Positions 56,103 to 64,000 of a stretch of 64,000 bases of DNA are shown here, one piece after another. The notes beneath the pieces were generated by a model. That model was not told the origin of the DNA, did no database searches, and was given only the letters and a program-made list of their open reading frames with translations. Both the position numbers and the translations under genes were made by a program. Numbering within the stretch: position 1 is the first letter of the stretch; the number at the start of each line of letters is the position of its first letter. Origin of the DNA: Pseudoalteromonas sp. G4 (GTDB lineage Bacteria; Pseudomonadota; Gammaproteobacteria; Enterobacterales; Alteromonadaceae); assembly GCF_028875915.1 (NCBI RefSeq), contig NZ_JAPEHW010000007.1, positions 25,343-89,342 on the forward strand, given 5' to 3'.

Positions 56103-56516
56103 ATGACTGAACAATATTTAAACCTTAAGCAAAATTTTATTAGCAAAAATGCATGGCAAGACAAATATCGTGACATTATGTTGCTTGGTAAACAACTGCC
56201 AAAATTACCAAATGAATTAAAAATTGACAACGCAAAAGTACATGGTTGTGAAAGCAACGTATGGCTATATATCGATTTTGATGAAAGTGAAGAACGTTTA
56301 GTTGTTAGTGCAGATTCAGATACGCGTATTGTTAAAGGGCTTATATTTATTATTTGCTCAATGGTTAATGGACTAACAATTGATGAATTTAAACGAATAA
56401 ATATTCAATCTGAATTTGAATCTCTTGGTCTTATTCAACATTTAAGCCCTAGTAGAGGTAATGGAATTCTAGCAATTGCTCAAAAAATTTCTGATTTTGC
56501 AATACAAAATAGTTAG
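56103..56516 (+). CDS. csdE: Sulfur acceptor CsdE (SufE-like)
   Basis: This 137-residue SufE-fold protein has the acceptor Cys49 in KVHGCESNVWL. It receives persulfide from CsdA; in E. coli the CSD system links to TcdA, whose gene lies just downstream on the other strand here too. Confidence 0.9.
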   Translation: MTEQYLNLKQNFISKNAWQDKYRDIMLLGKQLPKLPNELKIDNAKVHGCESNVWLYIDFDESEERLVVSADSDTRIVKGLIFIICSMVNGLTIDEFKRINIQSEFESLGLIQHLSPSRGNGILAIAQKISDFAIQNS

Positions 56517-56587
56517 TGTTACCAAGCAAATTAAATATATTGTATGCAATTGTTAGAATTTAAAAGTATAGCTAACAATCAAAGTTT

Positions 56588-57385
56588 CTATACTTGATTG
56601 TTACGCTCACATTTTTCTAAGTATTTTTTCACACTTCTTGCAGCAGCAAAGAACGCAAAACTACCTGTCACCATTGTTAACGAGCCGAAACCTGTTTGAC
56701 AGTCCATATTCATATTGCCATCTGCACCGGCTTTCGAATGACACACACTGCCGTCACTTGATGGGTACACCAATTGCTCTTCTGAATAAATACAATCCAC
56801 ACCAAATTTACGTTTTGGATTATTTGAAAAGTTGTATTGCTTACGCAGTAAATAGCGTACTTTCGCAAGCAACGGGTCTTGTTTGGTTTTAGCCACATCC
56901 CCTATTCTGATTTGGCTTGGATCGATTTGCCCGCCTGCACCGCCTATTGTGATAATCGGTAATTTGTTGCGCTTACAATGGGCAATAAGTGCCGCTTTAA
57001 CTTTTACTTGATCAATACAATCAATAACATAATCAAATTTTTCAATATGTTCTCTGATATTCTCAAGTGTTAAAAAGTCATCGATAACTGACACATTACA
57101 ATCAGGGTTTATCTCGTTAATTCGACTCGCCATGGCATCAACTTTCGCCTCGCCAATAGTCGATGTCAACGCGTGGATTTGACGGTTAACGTTGGTAACG
57201 CAAATATCATCTAAATCAATTAAGGTAATGTTACCAAGGCCCGTACGGGCTAAACTTTCAGCGACCCAACTACCCACACCGCCAATGCCAACAACACAAA
57301 AATGGGCATTATTAAGTAGTTTTTGCTGTTCAATTCCGTAAAGGCGCGCAATGCCGCCAAAACGATTTTGATAAGACTCTGTCAT
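56588..57385 (-). CDS. tcdA: tRNA threonylcarbamoyladenosine dehydratase
   Basis: This 265-residue E1-like enzyme has the ATP-binding VVGIGGVGSWVAESLARTG and LIDLDDICVTNVNRQ, and CDSK-region equivalents further on. A C-terminal hydrophobic helix (GSLTMVTGSFAFFAAARSV) is typical of TcdA membrane association. It converts t6A37 to cyclic t6A in tRNAs. ATG 57385 gives the family start MTESYQNRFGGIARLYG; the open frame upstream overlaps the next gene and is not conserved. Convergent with csdE. Confidence 0.94.
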   Translation of the reverse strand: MTESYQNRFGGIARLYGIEQQKLLNNAHFCVVGIGGVGSWVAESLARTGLGNITLIDLDDICVTNVNRQIHALTSTIGEAKVDAMASRINEINPDCNVSVIDDFLTLENIREHIEKFDYVIDCIDQVKVKAALIAHCKRNKLPIITIGGAGGQIDPSQIRIGDVAKTKQDPLLAKVRYLLRKQYNFSNNPKRKFGVDCIYSEEQLVYPSSDGSVCHSKAGADGNMNMDCQTGFGSLTMVTGSFAFFAAARSVKKYLEKCERNNQV

Positions 57386-57398
57386 GTAATTTTTAACC

Positions 57399-58067
57399 TT
57401 AATTAAATTCGTGCCAAGGCGTGTGCCATTGTTCGATAAGCTTTTTTGTTTCACCGTGCTCAAATAAGCCGCCGCATGGCTTAACACTAAAATGATATGG
57501 TGTATTACCAAACGTGAATTTAATCGCATATGCATGCAAATGACCACGTTCGCTATGCTCACCGCCATAGCGTTCATCGCCTAAAATAGGCACCGATAGG
57601 CTTTTAAGCACAACCCGCAGCTGATGCGTTTTACCAGTAATTGGTTGCAGCAAATAAAAACGTAAACTGGGCTCAATTAACTGCGATTGAAACCGCGTTA
57701 CAGAGGGGTTTTCCATGGTTTTTTGTAGCTTATAGCACCCACGGCGCGCCTTAACCAAGTCGCCTTTTACCCAACCCTGTTTTTTTGTAGGTTTACCTTG
57801 CGCAACGGCTAAATAGTATTTTTCAAGTGTGTTTTTATGCTTTTGGCTAAACAAATCACCAAATTCTGCAGCAGCTTGTTTGGTCCTCGCAACAATAACT
57901 AAGCCCGATGTCATTTTATCTAAGCGATGTACTGGATAGAGCTTTTCATTCACCTGCTTTTCAAACAGTACAAAAAACCCCTCTCCATCTTCGCTATGGA
58001 AGCTTACGTCATGGGGTTTATTCACCACATAAAATTCATCGCATGCGAATACTATTGGATAACTCAT
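57399..58067 (-). CDS. RluA-family pseudouridine synthase
   Basis: This 222-residue compact pseudouridine synthase has the catalytic Asp in YPVHRLDKMTSGLVIVA and the conserved PITGKTHQLRV and GDERYGG. It lacks an S4 domain. It belongs to a short RluA subgroup found in Vibrio and Alteromonadales; the target RNA position is unknown. ATG 58067 is preferred over the TTG just before it. 4 bp after kdsB. Confidence 0.88.
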   Translation of the reverse strand: MSYPIVFACDEFYVVNKPHDVSFHSEDGEGFFVLFEKQVNEKLYPVHRLDKMTSGLVIVARTKQAAAEFGDLFSQKHKNTLEKYYLAVAQGKPTKKQGWVKGDLVKARRGCYKLQKTMENPSVTRFQSQLIEPSLRFYLLQPITGKTHQLRVVLKSLSVPILGDERYGGEHSERGHLHAYAIKFTFGNTPYHFSVKPCGGLFEHGETKKLIEQWHTPWHEFN

Positions 58068-58071
58068 CAAC

Positions 58072-58827
58072 TTACTTGCTTAAAAAAGCATTCACCTTAG
58101 CGAGATCTTCAGGCGTATCAACTCCTGGCTGCGGCGCTTCGATTGCCGTTTGTACTTTTATCTTTTTGCCATGATACAACACACGTAGCTGCTCTAATGA
58201 TTCGATTTGCTCAAGCGGTGATACCTCAAGAGTAATATATTCTTTAATAAAACCCGCACGATACGCATAAATACCAATATGGCGTTGATAGAAATCGCCA
58301 ATTTCAGAAATTTCATCTTTGCCTAAAAAGCGGTTTCGATCATAAGGAATCGTTGCACGCGAAAAATACAACGCATTATTGTGATTATCAGCTACAACTT
58401 TTACCGCGTTAGGGTTAAGGGCTTCTTCAATATCGTCGATTGCCACGCTTAACGTTGCCATTGGTGCCGAATCAGATGCTAACAAACTTGCTACTTGCGC
58501 GATGTTTTGCGGTGGAATTAACGGTTCATCACCTTGTACATTCACTATAATTGTGTCATCTGGTAAGTTAAGTTTTGTCACTACTTCAGCAAGGCGTTCT
58601 GTGCCCGACTCATGATCTTCACGAGTCATTAAAACTTCACCATCAAAGCGTTTAACAGCGGCTTCTATCTCAATATGATCCGTTGCTATAATTACCCGTT
58701 TTGCACCTGATGCCAGCGCTTTTTCATATACATGCTGAACCATTGGCTTGCCTTGTATATCAGCCAGTGGTTTAGCCGGTAAACGGCTCGACGCATAACG
58801 CGCTGGAATAATGACTACGAATTCCAC
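58072..58827 (-). CDS. kdsB: CMP-KDO synthetase
   Basis: This 251-residue cytidylyltransferase has the nucleotide-binding start [32 protein letters not shown], then [12 protein letters not shown] and [10 protein letters not shown]. It activates 3-deoxy-manno-octulosonate for lipopolysaccharide inner core. Its start overlaps the ycaR stop by 13 bp. Confidence 0.97.
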   Translation of the reverse strand: MEFVVIIPARYASSRLPAKPLADIQGKPMVQHVYEKALASGAKRVIIATDHIEIEAAVKRFDGEVLMTREDHESGTERLAEVVTKLNLPDDTIIVNVQGDEPLIPPQNIAQVASLLASDSAPMATLSVAIDDIEEALNPNAVKVVADNHNNALYFSRATIPYDRNRFLGKDEISEIGDFYQRHIGIYAYRAGFIKEYITLEVSPLEQIESLEQLRVLYHGKKIKVQTAIEAPQPGVDTPEDLAKVNAFLSK

Positions 58828-59012
58828 TTTTCAACCTCTTCAAGTGATAATTCGCGTGCCTCTTCTTCAAGCAATACCGGAATATCATCTCTTACTGGGT
58901 AAGCGAGTTTTGCTTGCGTGCTAATAAGTTCTAAATTTTCGCGATCAAATTTAAGATGACCTTTTGTTACAGGGCAAGCAATGATTTCGAGTAATTTTGT
59001 GTCAAACGCCAT
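58815..59012 (-). CDS. ycaR: Trm112/YcaR family small protein
   Basis: This 65-residue protein starts [22 protein letters not shown] and has [21 protein letters not shown]. It matches YcaR, but only one of the zinc-ligand cysteines of Trm112 zinc ribbons remains (CPVT and LIS instead of CPVC and LIC). Function in LPS or RNA metabolism is unknown. It overlaps both lpxK and kdsB. Confidence 0.9.
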   Translation of the reverse strand: MAFDTKLLEIIACPVTKGHLKFDRENLELISTQAKLAYPVRDDIPVLLEEEARELSLEEVEKWNS

Positions 59013-59973
59013 GATTATGGATCCCTTTTTCAATTAATAACTGGTCGAGTTTGTCGACCAGTTGTTTAGTCGGTTTAGCGGTAACTTTTAAATAATACCA
59101 ATTTGCTTTCGCGAATGACTGGCATTTTACCGCATCTTTTTCAGTCATTAAGATTGCACCGTCTAGTGCGGCAAAATCACCTTCTCTGTATGTGTGATGA
59201 TCTTTAAAAATAGTATGTCCGTGCACCAGAATATTCTGCTCATTCACACTTTGCTCAAAGCGGCTGGGATTACCTATTGCACTCACTAAGTGAACTGGGC
59301 TGTCTAAATTGGAAACTTTTTGTCCATCAATTATGCCATATACACCATCTACCGTTAGCTGGTACCCGTTATCCTCTGCAGCGCCATTAGTAATGGTTAA
59401 ATCAACATGTTTTAGTCTGCTTTTCGCTTCGCGAAGTGGACCGGCTGGCATAACAAAGCCATTACCAAATTGACGTTTCCCATCAACAATGCAAAGCTCC
59501 ATAGCGCGCGCCATTTGGTAATGTTGCAATCCATCATCAGCAATAATCACATCAGGATTAATGTGCTTCTTTAAATAGTCGATACTTAAATTTCGATTTG
59601 GGCACACTACAACAGGTACGCCTGTGCGAACGGCTATCAACTTAGGTTCATCACCACAGACCTCTGGCGATATGTTATCGGTTACTAATAAAGGTTGGCT
59701 TTGAGTTTGACCACCATAGCCACGTGAAATAACCGCAACCAATAAGCCTTTTTGCTTCAAATAATCGACAAGAAACAAGGTAAAGGGTGTTTTGCCTGTG
59801 CCACCTACCGCAATATTACCCACAACAATGACTTTTGGTGTGTCAGTCGCCAATTGTAATCTTCGCTTGCGATAGAAGCGATATAGCGTAATTAGGTAAA
59901 ACAGCGCACTTAACGGTAATAAAAGCCAAGTAATTCCAAATTTTTGATACCAGCTTTTTTCAATCACATTCAT
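59002..59973 (-). CDS. lpxK: Tetraacyldisaccharide 4'-kinase
   Basis: This 323-residue inner-membrane kinase has an N-terminal hydrophobic anchor ([20 protein letters not shown]), Walker [16 protein letters not shown], and the conserved [20 protein letters not shown]. It phosphorylates the 4' position of the lipid A precursor. Stop of msbA and start of lpxK overlap. Confidence 0.97.
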   Translation of the reverse strand: MNVIEKSWYQKFGITWLLLPLSALFYLITLYRFYRKRRLQLATDTPKVIVVGNIAVGGTGKTPFTLFLVDYLKQKGLLVAVISRGYGGQTQSQPLLVTDNISPEVCGDEPKLIAVRTGVPVVVCPNRNLSIDYLKKHINPDVIIADDGLQHYQMARAMELCIVDGKRQFGNGFVMPAGPLREAKSRLKHVDLTITNGAAEDNGYQLTVDGVYGIIDGQKVSNLDSPVHLVSAIGNPSRFEQSVNEQNILVHGHTIFKDHHTYREGDFAALDGAILMTEKDAVKCQSFAKANWYYLKVTAKPTKQLVDKLDQLLIEKGIHNHGV

Positions 59974-61706
59974 TAGTCATTAGCCTGCATTTTTTGCAGT
60001 GCTAAATAGGCACCTTGCTTTTCAATTAGCTCAGCATGCGAACCTGATTCGATTATTTGCCCTTTATCTAATACATAAATGACATCAGAGTTTTCAATCG
60101 TTGATAAGCGGTGCGCAATAACAATGGACGTGCGCCCTTTCATTAAATCGTTTAACGCATGTTGAATTAATTTTTCTGACTCAGTATCGAGTGCTGACGT
60201 AGCTTCATCTAAAATCAAAATTGGTGCGTTTTTAAGCAATGCTCGCGCTATAGCAATACGCTGACGCTGGCCACCAGATAACATTACGCCATCTTCACCG
60301 ACAATGGTTTGTAAACCTTCTGGTAAATCTTTTACAAATTCCCAAACGTGCGATTGCTCAACAATTTTTTGCAGTTTATCAGGGGTAATATCATCTTTAT
60401 AGCCGTAAGTGATATTGTTCTCGATAGTATCGTTGAATAACACAACTTGTTGCGACACGATTGCAAATTGTTCGCGTAACCAAGTTAAATCAAAGGTATT
60501 AACCGATAGCCCGTCGAGTTTGATATCGCCATTGGTATAAGTATCGTAAAAACGTGGTAACAGGTTTGAGAGTGTTGATTTGCCTGAGCCTGAACGACCA
60601 ACTAAGGCTACGGATTGACCAGGTTTAATATCCATGGTTAATTCGTTTAAAATATTGCGCTCGGTATTTGGATAGGCAAACGACAAGCTCTCAATTGTGA
60701 TATGACCCTGACATTTTTCCAGCGTTTTTGAGCCGGTGTCTTTTTCATTTTCCAAATCTAAGATATCAAAAATACTTTTTGCTGCAGCAATACCACGCTG
60801 CAGTTCAACATTCACATTTGATAGCTGTTTTAACGGGCGTAGCATCATCATCATTGCGGTTAATAAGCTAACGAATGCGCCTGTAGAAATAGGCTCTACA
60901 AGGTTAAAGCCAATTGCAGCCAACACCATTGCGATGGCAGATGCAGCAATAATTTGAATACTGGCAACGCTCAGCGCTTTCGTCGCATCCATTTTTACAC
61001 GCTGTTGACGATTACGATTATTTACATCGGCAAAACGTTGTTGTTCAATTTCTTGACCACCAAATGAATGAATAACTTTATGCCCTTTCACCATTTGTTC
61101 TGACGCACGTGTTACGCCTCCCATGGCATCTTGAATGCGTTTTGCAATAACACGAAAGCGTTTAGACACGATTGATACAATGCCTGCAACAATGGGGACG
61201 ACTAAAATAAACAGCAATGAAAGTTGCCAACTAGCAACCAACATATTAACCACTAAGAAAACAACAAATGCCCCTTCTCGCACTATGGTGATCAAGGCTT
61301 TTGTTATCGCTGTTTGTACTTGCTCTGCATCAAAGGTAATTTTTGAAATTAACTCACCGGTTGAATGCTGATCGTGAAATGACACTGGTAAATGAAGTAA
61401 CTTAGCAAACAATTCTTTGCGAATTGCCATCACCACGTGAGAGCCCACATTGGCTAAACAATAACTTGAAACGAAGTTAAACACGCCACGAAATAGCACC
61501 AATAAAATCACCACAACGGGCGCCCATTTCATGACTTCTTGATTTTTAGCAGTTAACCCTTGTTCAATAAAAGGATCCATCAAATATACAAAAAGACCAT
61601 CCATTGCGGCGTAGCCCAACATACCAATTATGGCAAAGGTAGCTGCAAGTTTATGAGGCTTTACATAGGTTAATAAGCGTTTGTAATATTCTGATGAGGT
61701 CGACAT
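59973..61706 (-). CDS. msbA: Lipid A flippase ABC transporter
   Basis: This 577-residue ABC half-transporter has six membrane helices (residues about 20-310) and then an ATPase with Walker A VGRSGSGKSTL, signature LSGGQRQRIAIARALL and Walker B ILILDEATSALD. It flips core-lipid A across the inner membrane. First of msbA-lpxK-ycaR-kdsB, downstream of comEC, as in many gammaproteobacteria. Confidence 0.97.
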   Translation of the reverse strand: MSTSSEYYKRLLTYVKPHKLAATFAIIGMLGYAAMDGLFVYLMDPFIEQGLTAKNQEVMKWAPVVVILLVLFRGVFNFVSSYCLANVGSHVVMAIRKELFAKLLHLPVSFHDQHSTGELISKITFDAEQVQTAITKALITIVREGAFVVFLVVNMLVASWQLSLLFILVVPIVAGIVSIVSKRFRVIAKRIQDAMGGVTRASEQMVKGHKVIHSFGGQEIEQQRFADVNNRNRQQRVKMDATKALSVASIQIIAASAIAMVLAAIGFNLVEPISTGAFVSLLTAMMMMLRPLKQLSNVNVELQRGIAAAKSIFDILDLENEKDTGSKTLEKCQGHITIESLSFAYPNTERNILNELTMDIKPGQSVALVGRSGSGKSTLSNLLPRFYDTYTNGDIKLDGLSVNTFDLTWLREQFAIVSQQVVLFNDTIENNITYGYKDDITPDKLQKIVEQSHVWEFVKDLPEGLQTIVGEDGVMLSGGQRQRIAIARALLKNAPILILDEATSALDTESEKLIQHALNDLMKGRTSIVIAHRLSTIENSDVIYVLDKGQIIESGSHAELIEKQGAYLALQKMQAND

Positions 61707-61775
61707 GAGTGAAACTTAAGTTGATTTGTGCTTATTGTATAGCGCCTACAGTTAAAACCCAAGTCGAACCGAGTG

Positions 61776-64000
61776 TTAATCAACTAGAAACCAATAATTT
61801 TTTAGCAGTTTTTGCGAACTAACTGTGTAGTTTGTATCCGTTACATTTACTTTGATTGCGCCATGGTAAGTAGCTAACTGTTTTGCATTATTAAAAGCAT
61901 AACGTTCAACCACTTTTAGCGAAGGGAATTTCCAACGATTATACGCATTCACCGAGTGAAACACCCAAGATGCATTAGTATGTTTAATAAATGCGCCTGT
62001 TGAGGAGCTGTTACTACCATGATGTGGAGAGATAAGCACATCAATATCAGCAATTCTTGTATCATTTAAAAGAACCTGTTCTCTATTTTTCTCAATATCC
62101 CCTGTCAGCAACAACTTAAAATGTTTATAAGTAACTAAAGTTACACACGAATTATTATTGTCTGATTTAAATTTTGAGTTTAGTGAGATTGATTCAAATG
62201 TGACGTTAGTTAACCAGTTTGCTTTAAAGTTACATGCTTTGCCAAAGCCACTCATAGTAGCTAATTTGCCATTTTCAATAATATGGCTTAAACCGCCACT
62301 GTGATCATTATCATCATGGCTAATCACAGTACGCATCAATTTAAGATTATTGTTTCTTAATGTCGGCAAAATCACACTTTTTACATAACTGTAATCACTG
62401 TATTTTGCCCCAAGATCATATAAAAAAGCTTGATTATTGTCACTTATCAACACTGCCAATCCATGACCTACATCTAACACCCTGATCACCAATTGCTCTT
62501 GGTTAAAACTTTCTTGAGATAAATAAAACACCATTAATGGCAGTGTTAAATAAAGTGAATAACGGATGTAAAGCAAAAGTAGACTACTGATCAGCAGCAA
62601 AACTGTAAATTGCCAACTGATACTTGGCAAATTTAGCCAAGACCCAATACCATTTAGTTCATTAATGCTAGCCACAGTCAAAGCAAGTAGTGGTTCAAGT
62701 AAGAGTATAAATAAATCTGTTTGCAATAGTGCTGATAGTAACGTAGCCAATAAGATGGCAGGCATGAGCACAACTGAGAAAAAAGGAATGGCAATTAAAT
62801 TTACAAACAAACTATAAATGCTAAAACCATTAAAAAAGAATACCGTAACTGGTATTAACGCTATTGTAATAGCAACTTGAAGAACGAAAAATTTAGCTAA
62901 GTAAGACTTAATTTTAAGTTTTTTGATTAAATCGAGCGAAAGAAGAATACTTAACACTGCAGCAAACGAAAAATAAAAACCAACAGTTAATGGCACAAAC
63001 GGGTTAAAAATAAATACACAAAGTAACGCAAAGATAAGGGCTCGATAGCCAATGTATGCACGACTAATTTGCCAGCAGAGGCAAAAAGCACAAAGCATGA
63101 TAAAAGCACGTTGCGCAGAAGTGGCATAATTAGAAAAGTGTAAATATAACGCACAAGATAGAATGCCTACTAAAAGTGGTAATACCATTAAACGATTAAA
63201 TTTATTAAAAAACAGACAGAAAACTCGAATAACCCAATAACTAAAAGCAAACACAATCGTCATATGTAACCCTGAAACGGCAAATAAATGTGAAATGCCT
63301 AACTGTCTTGATATATCTTTAAATTCTCTTGGCATTTTGCTGGTATCGCCAAATAAAACAGCTGAGTAAAGCCAAGAATATTCTGAGAAGTTTATAAATA
63401 GCGCTCTTTGCTTAATATCTTTGTGGGTTACTTTAAATAGACTGTTATTGCTAATGCTGCCTTTATATTTTATGCCGTGATAAAAATTATAAAGGCGACG
63501 ATCAAAAATCCCTTCATTTACGACAGGCACAATGGGTTTTAATTTTGCACGTGTTGTAATTGTATCCCCTATTCTCACTGTGTTTTTATCGAAACTCTGT
63601 TTGGTTAAATAAAGTTGTAGTGTGAGTTTTTTATATTTAGCTATTTTTTCTGTGCCTAATACAGATGGTTTGACACTCAGCCGATAGGTATATAAATAGT
63701 CATCAATGCGCTCGACTTTTCCTTTAATTAGCTGTTTTTGCTGTAATTCGGCATAACTCAAGTGAGTATCATAGACGCAGTGGTAGTAGATAATTGGATA
63801 TGCCAAACCGAATAAAAACGCACTAATAACAACAATCTTTGTCTTAAGATTAGATATTGTTAATACACCCACTAGTACAACCAGTGTAATTGTTAAAAAA
63901 AAGACTGGCGTATTGAGTAAAAATAGCGACAATATGCAGCCTAGAACAAAGCACGCAATGCTTTGCCAAAAAGGAAGATGTATACCGCGATGCCAAAAAA
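61776..64000 (-). CDS. comEC: DNA internalisation protein ComEC/Rec2 (5' end beyond window)
   Basis: The reverse frame is open from the right edge to a stop at 61776, about 740 residues. A hydrophobic N-terminus enters from the edge (ACFVLGCILSLFLLNTPV). A DUF4131-type soluble domain follows, then the ComEC competence core with FAVSGLHMTIVF. The C-terminal metallo-beta-lactamase-like domain carries DVGHGLAVLI, HDDNDHSGG, LTGDIEK and SPHHGSNSSS. It forms the inner-membrane channel for single-stranded DNA. A TTG at 63932 is an internal codon rather than the start. Confidence 0.93.
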   Translation of the reverse strand, partial: FWHRGIHLPFWQSIACFVLGCILSLFLLNTPVFFLTITLVVLVGVLTISNLKTKIVVISAFLFGLAYPIIYYHCVYDTHLSYAELQQKQLIKGKVERIDDYLYTYRLSVKPSVLGTEKIAKYKKLTLQLYLTKQSFDKNTVRIGDTITTRAKLKPIVPVVNEGIFDRRLYNFYHGIKYKGSISNNSLFKVTHKDIKQRALFINFSEYSWLYSAVLFGDTSKMPREFKDISRQLGISHLFAVSGLHMTIVFAFSYWVIRVFCLFFNKFNRLMVLPLLVGILSCALYLHFSNYATSAQRAFIMLCAFCLCWQISRAYIGYRALIFALLCVFIFNPFVPLTVGFYFSFAAVLSILLSLDLIKKLKIKSYLAKFFVLQVAITIALIPVTVFFFNGFSIYSLFVNLIAIPFFSVVLMPAILLATLLSALLQTDLFILLLEPLLALTVASINELNGIGSWLNLPSISWQFTVLLLISSLLLLYIRYSLYLTLPLMVFYLSQESFNQEQLVIRVLDVGHGLAVLISDNNQAFLYDLGAKYSDYSYVKSVILPTLRNNNLKLMRTVISHDDNDHSGGLSHIIENGKLATMSGFGKACNFKANWLTNVTFESISLNSKFKSDNNNSCVTLVTYKHFKLLLTGDIEKNREQVLLNDTRIADIDVLISPHHGSNSSSTGAFIKHTNASWVFHSVNAYNRWKFPSLKVVERYAFNNAKQLATYHGAIKVNVTDTNYTVSSQKLLKNYWFLVD

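Noticed and set aside
63932..63998. TTG at 63932 as the start of comEC
   Set aside because: The frame continues upstream to the window edge with a hydrophobic, ComEC-like N-terminal stretch, so the gene is cut by the edge rather than starting there.

Overview
The window is a moderately AT-rich, densely coded stretch of a gammaproteobacterial chromosome. Order and content point to a marine Alteromonadales, most likely Pseudoalteromonadaceae. The evidence is the rmf-fabA neighbourhood, pgm-seqA/ybfF-ybfE-fldA-fur, sdhCDAB-sucABCD divergent from gltA, comEC-msbA-lpxK-ycaR-kdsB, and a LiuR-controlled branched-chain amino acid (BCAA) catabolic locus. I saw no tRNA, rRNA, CRISPR array, insertion sequence or prophage. 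The assignment to a family is inference from synteny and protein similarity recalled from memory.

Left part (1-8.5 kb): the MerR-type regulator liuR and the first part of liuA read leftwards. A rightward seven-gene block (thiolase, mmsA, acyl-CoA dehydrogenase, enoyl-CoA hydratase, 3-hydroxyisobutyryl-CoA hydrolase, mmsB, SDR) covers valine and the distal steps of isoleucine breakdown. Palindromes of the form TTTACGTnnnnGTAAA sit in both divergent promoters. A perfect copy recurs 33 kb away, upstream of the branched-chain 2-oxoacid dehydrogenase operon bkdA1-bkdA2-bkdB (30.7-34.5 kb), so both halves of the pathway appear to be under one regulator.

8.5-20 kb: an orphan Hanks-type kinase with a large uncharacterised C-terminal part; rmf behind a structured leader; fabA with a palindrome filling its promoter spacer; a double-domain QueD-like protein overlapping an M23 peptidase and followed by a YciA-type thioesterase; a DUF962/Mpo1-like membrane protein whose Shine-Dalgarno sequence lies inside a long inverted repeat; and a leftward MoxR-DUF58-TgpA-antiporter operon.

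20-30.7 kb (the most accessory-like part): a periplasmic solute-binding protein, umuDC under a textbook LexA box, several small exported or hypothetical proteins, a NatAB-like ABC exporter with a DUF3025 protein, an M28 lipoprotein peptidase, and an MneA-type putative manganese exporter whose start codon lies in an inverted repeat.

34.7-64 kb (core genome): astE, pgm, seqA, ybfF, ybfE, fldA, fur and glnS; the TCA block sdhCDAB-sucAB-sucCD and gltA, with SucB carrying two lipoyl domains; the csdA-csdE-tcdA sulfur/tRNA modification group; an RluA-type pseudouridine synthase; and the lipid A/KDO group kdsB-ycaR-lpxK-msbA with comEC running off the right edge.

I found no clearly new defence or mobile system. 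The observations most worth a second look are the LiuR site set, the two translation-start hairpins (DUF962 and MneA-like genes), the structured rmf leader, the fabA operator candidate, the kinase, and the SucB domain duplication.
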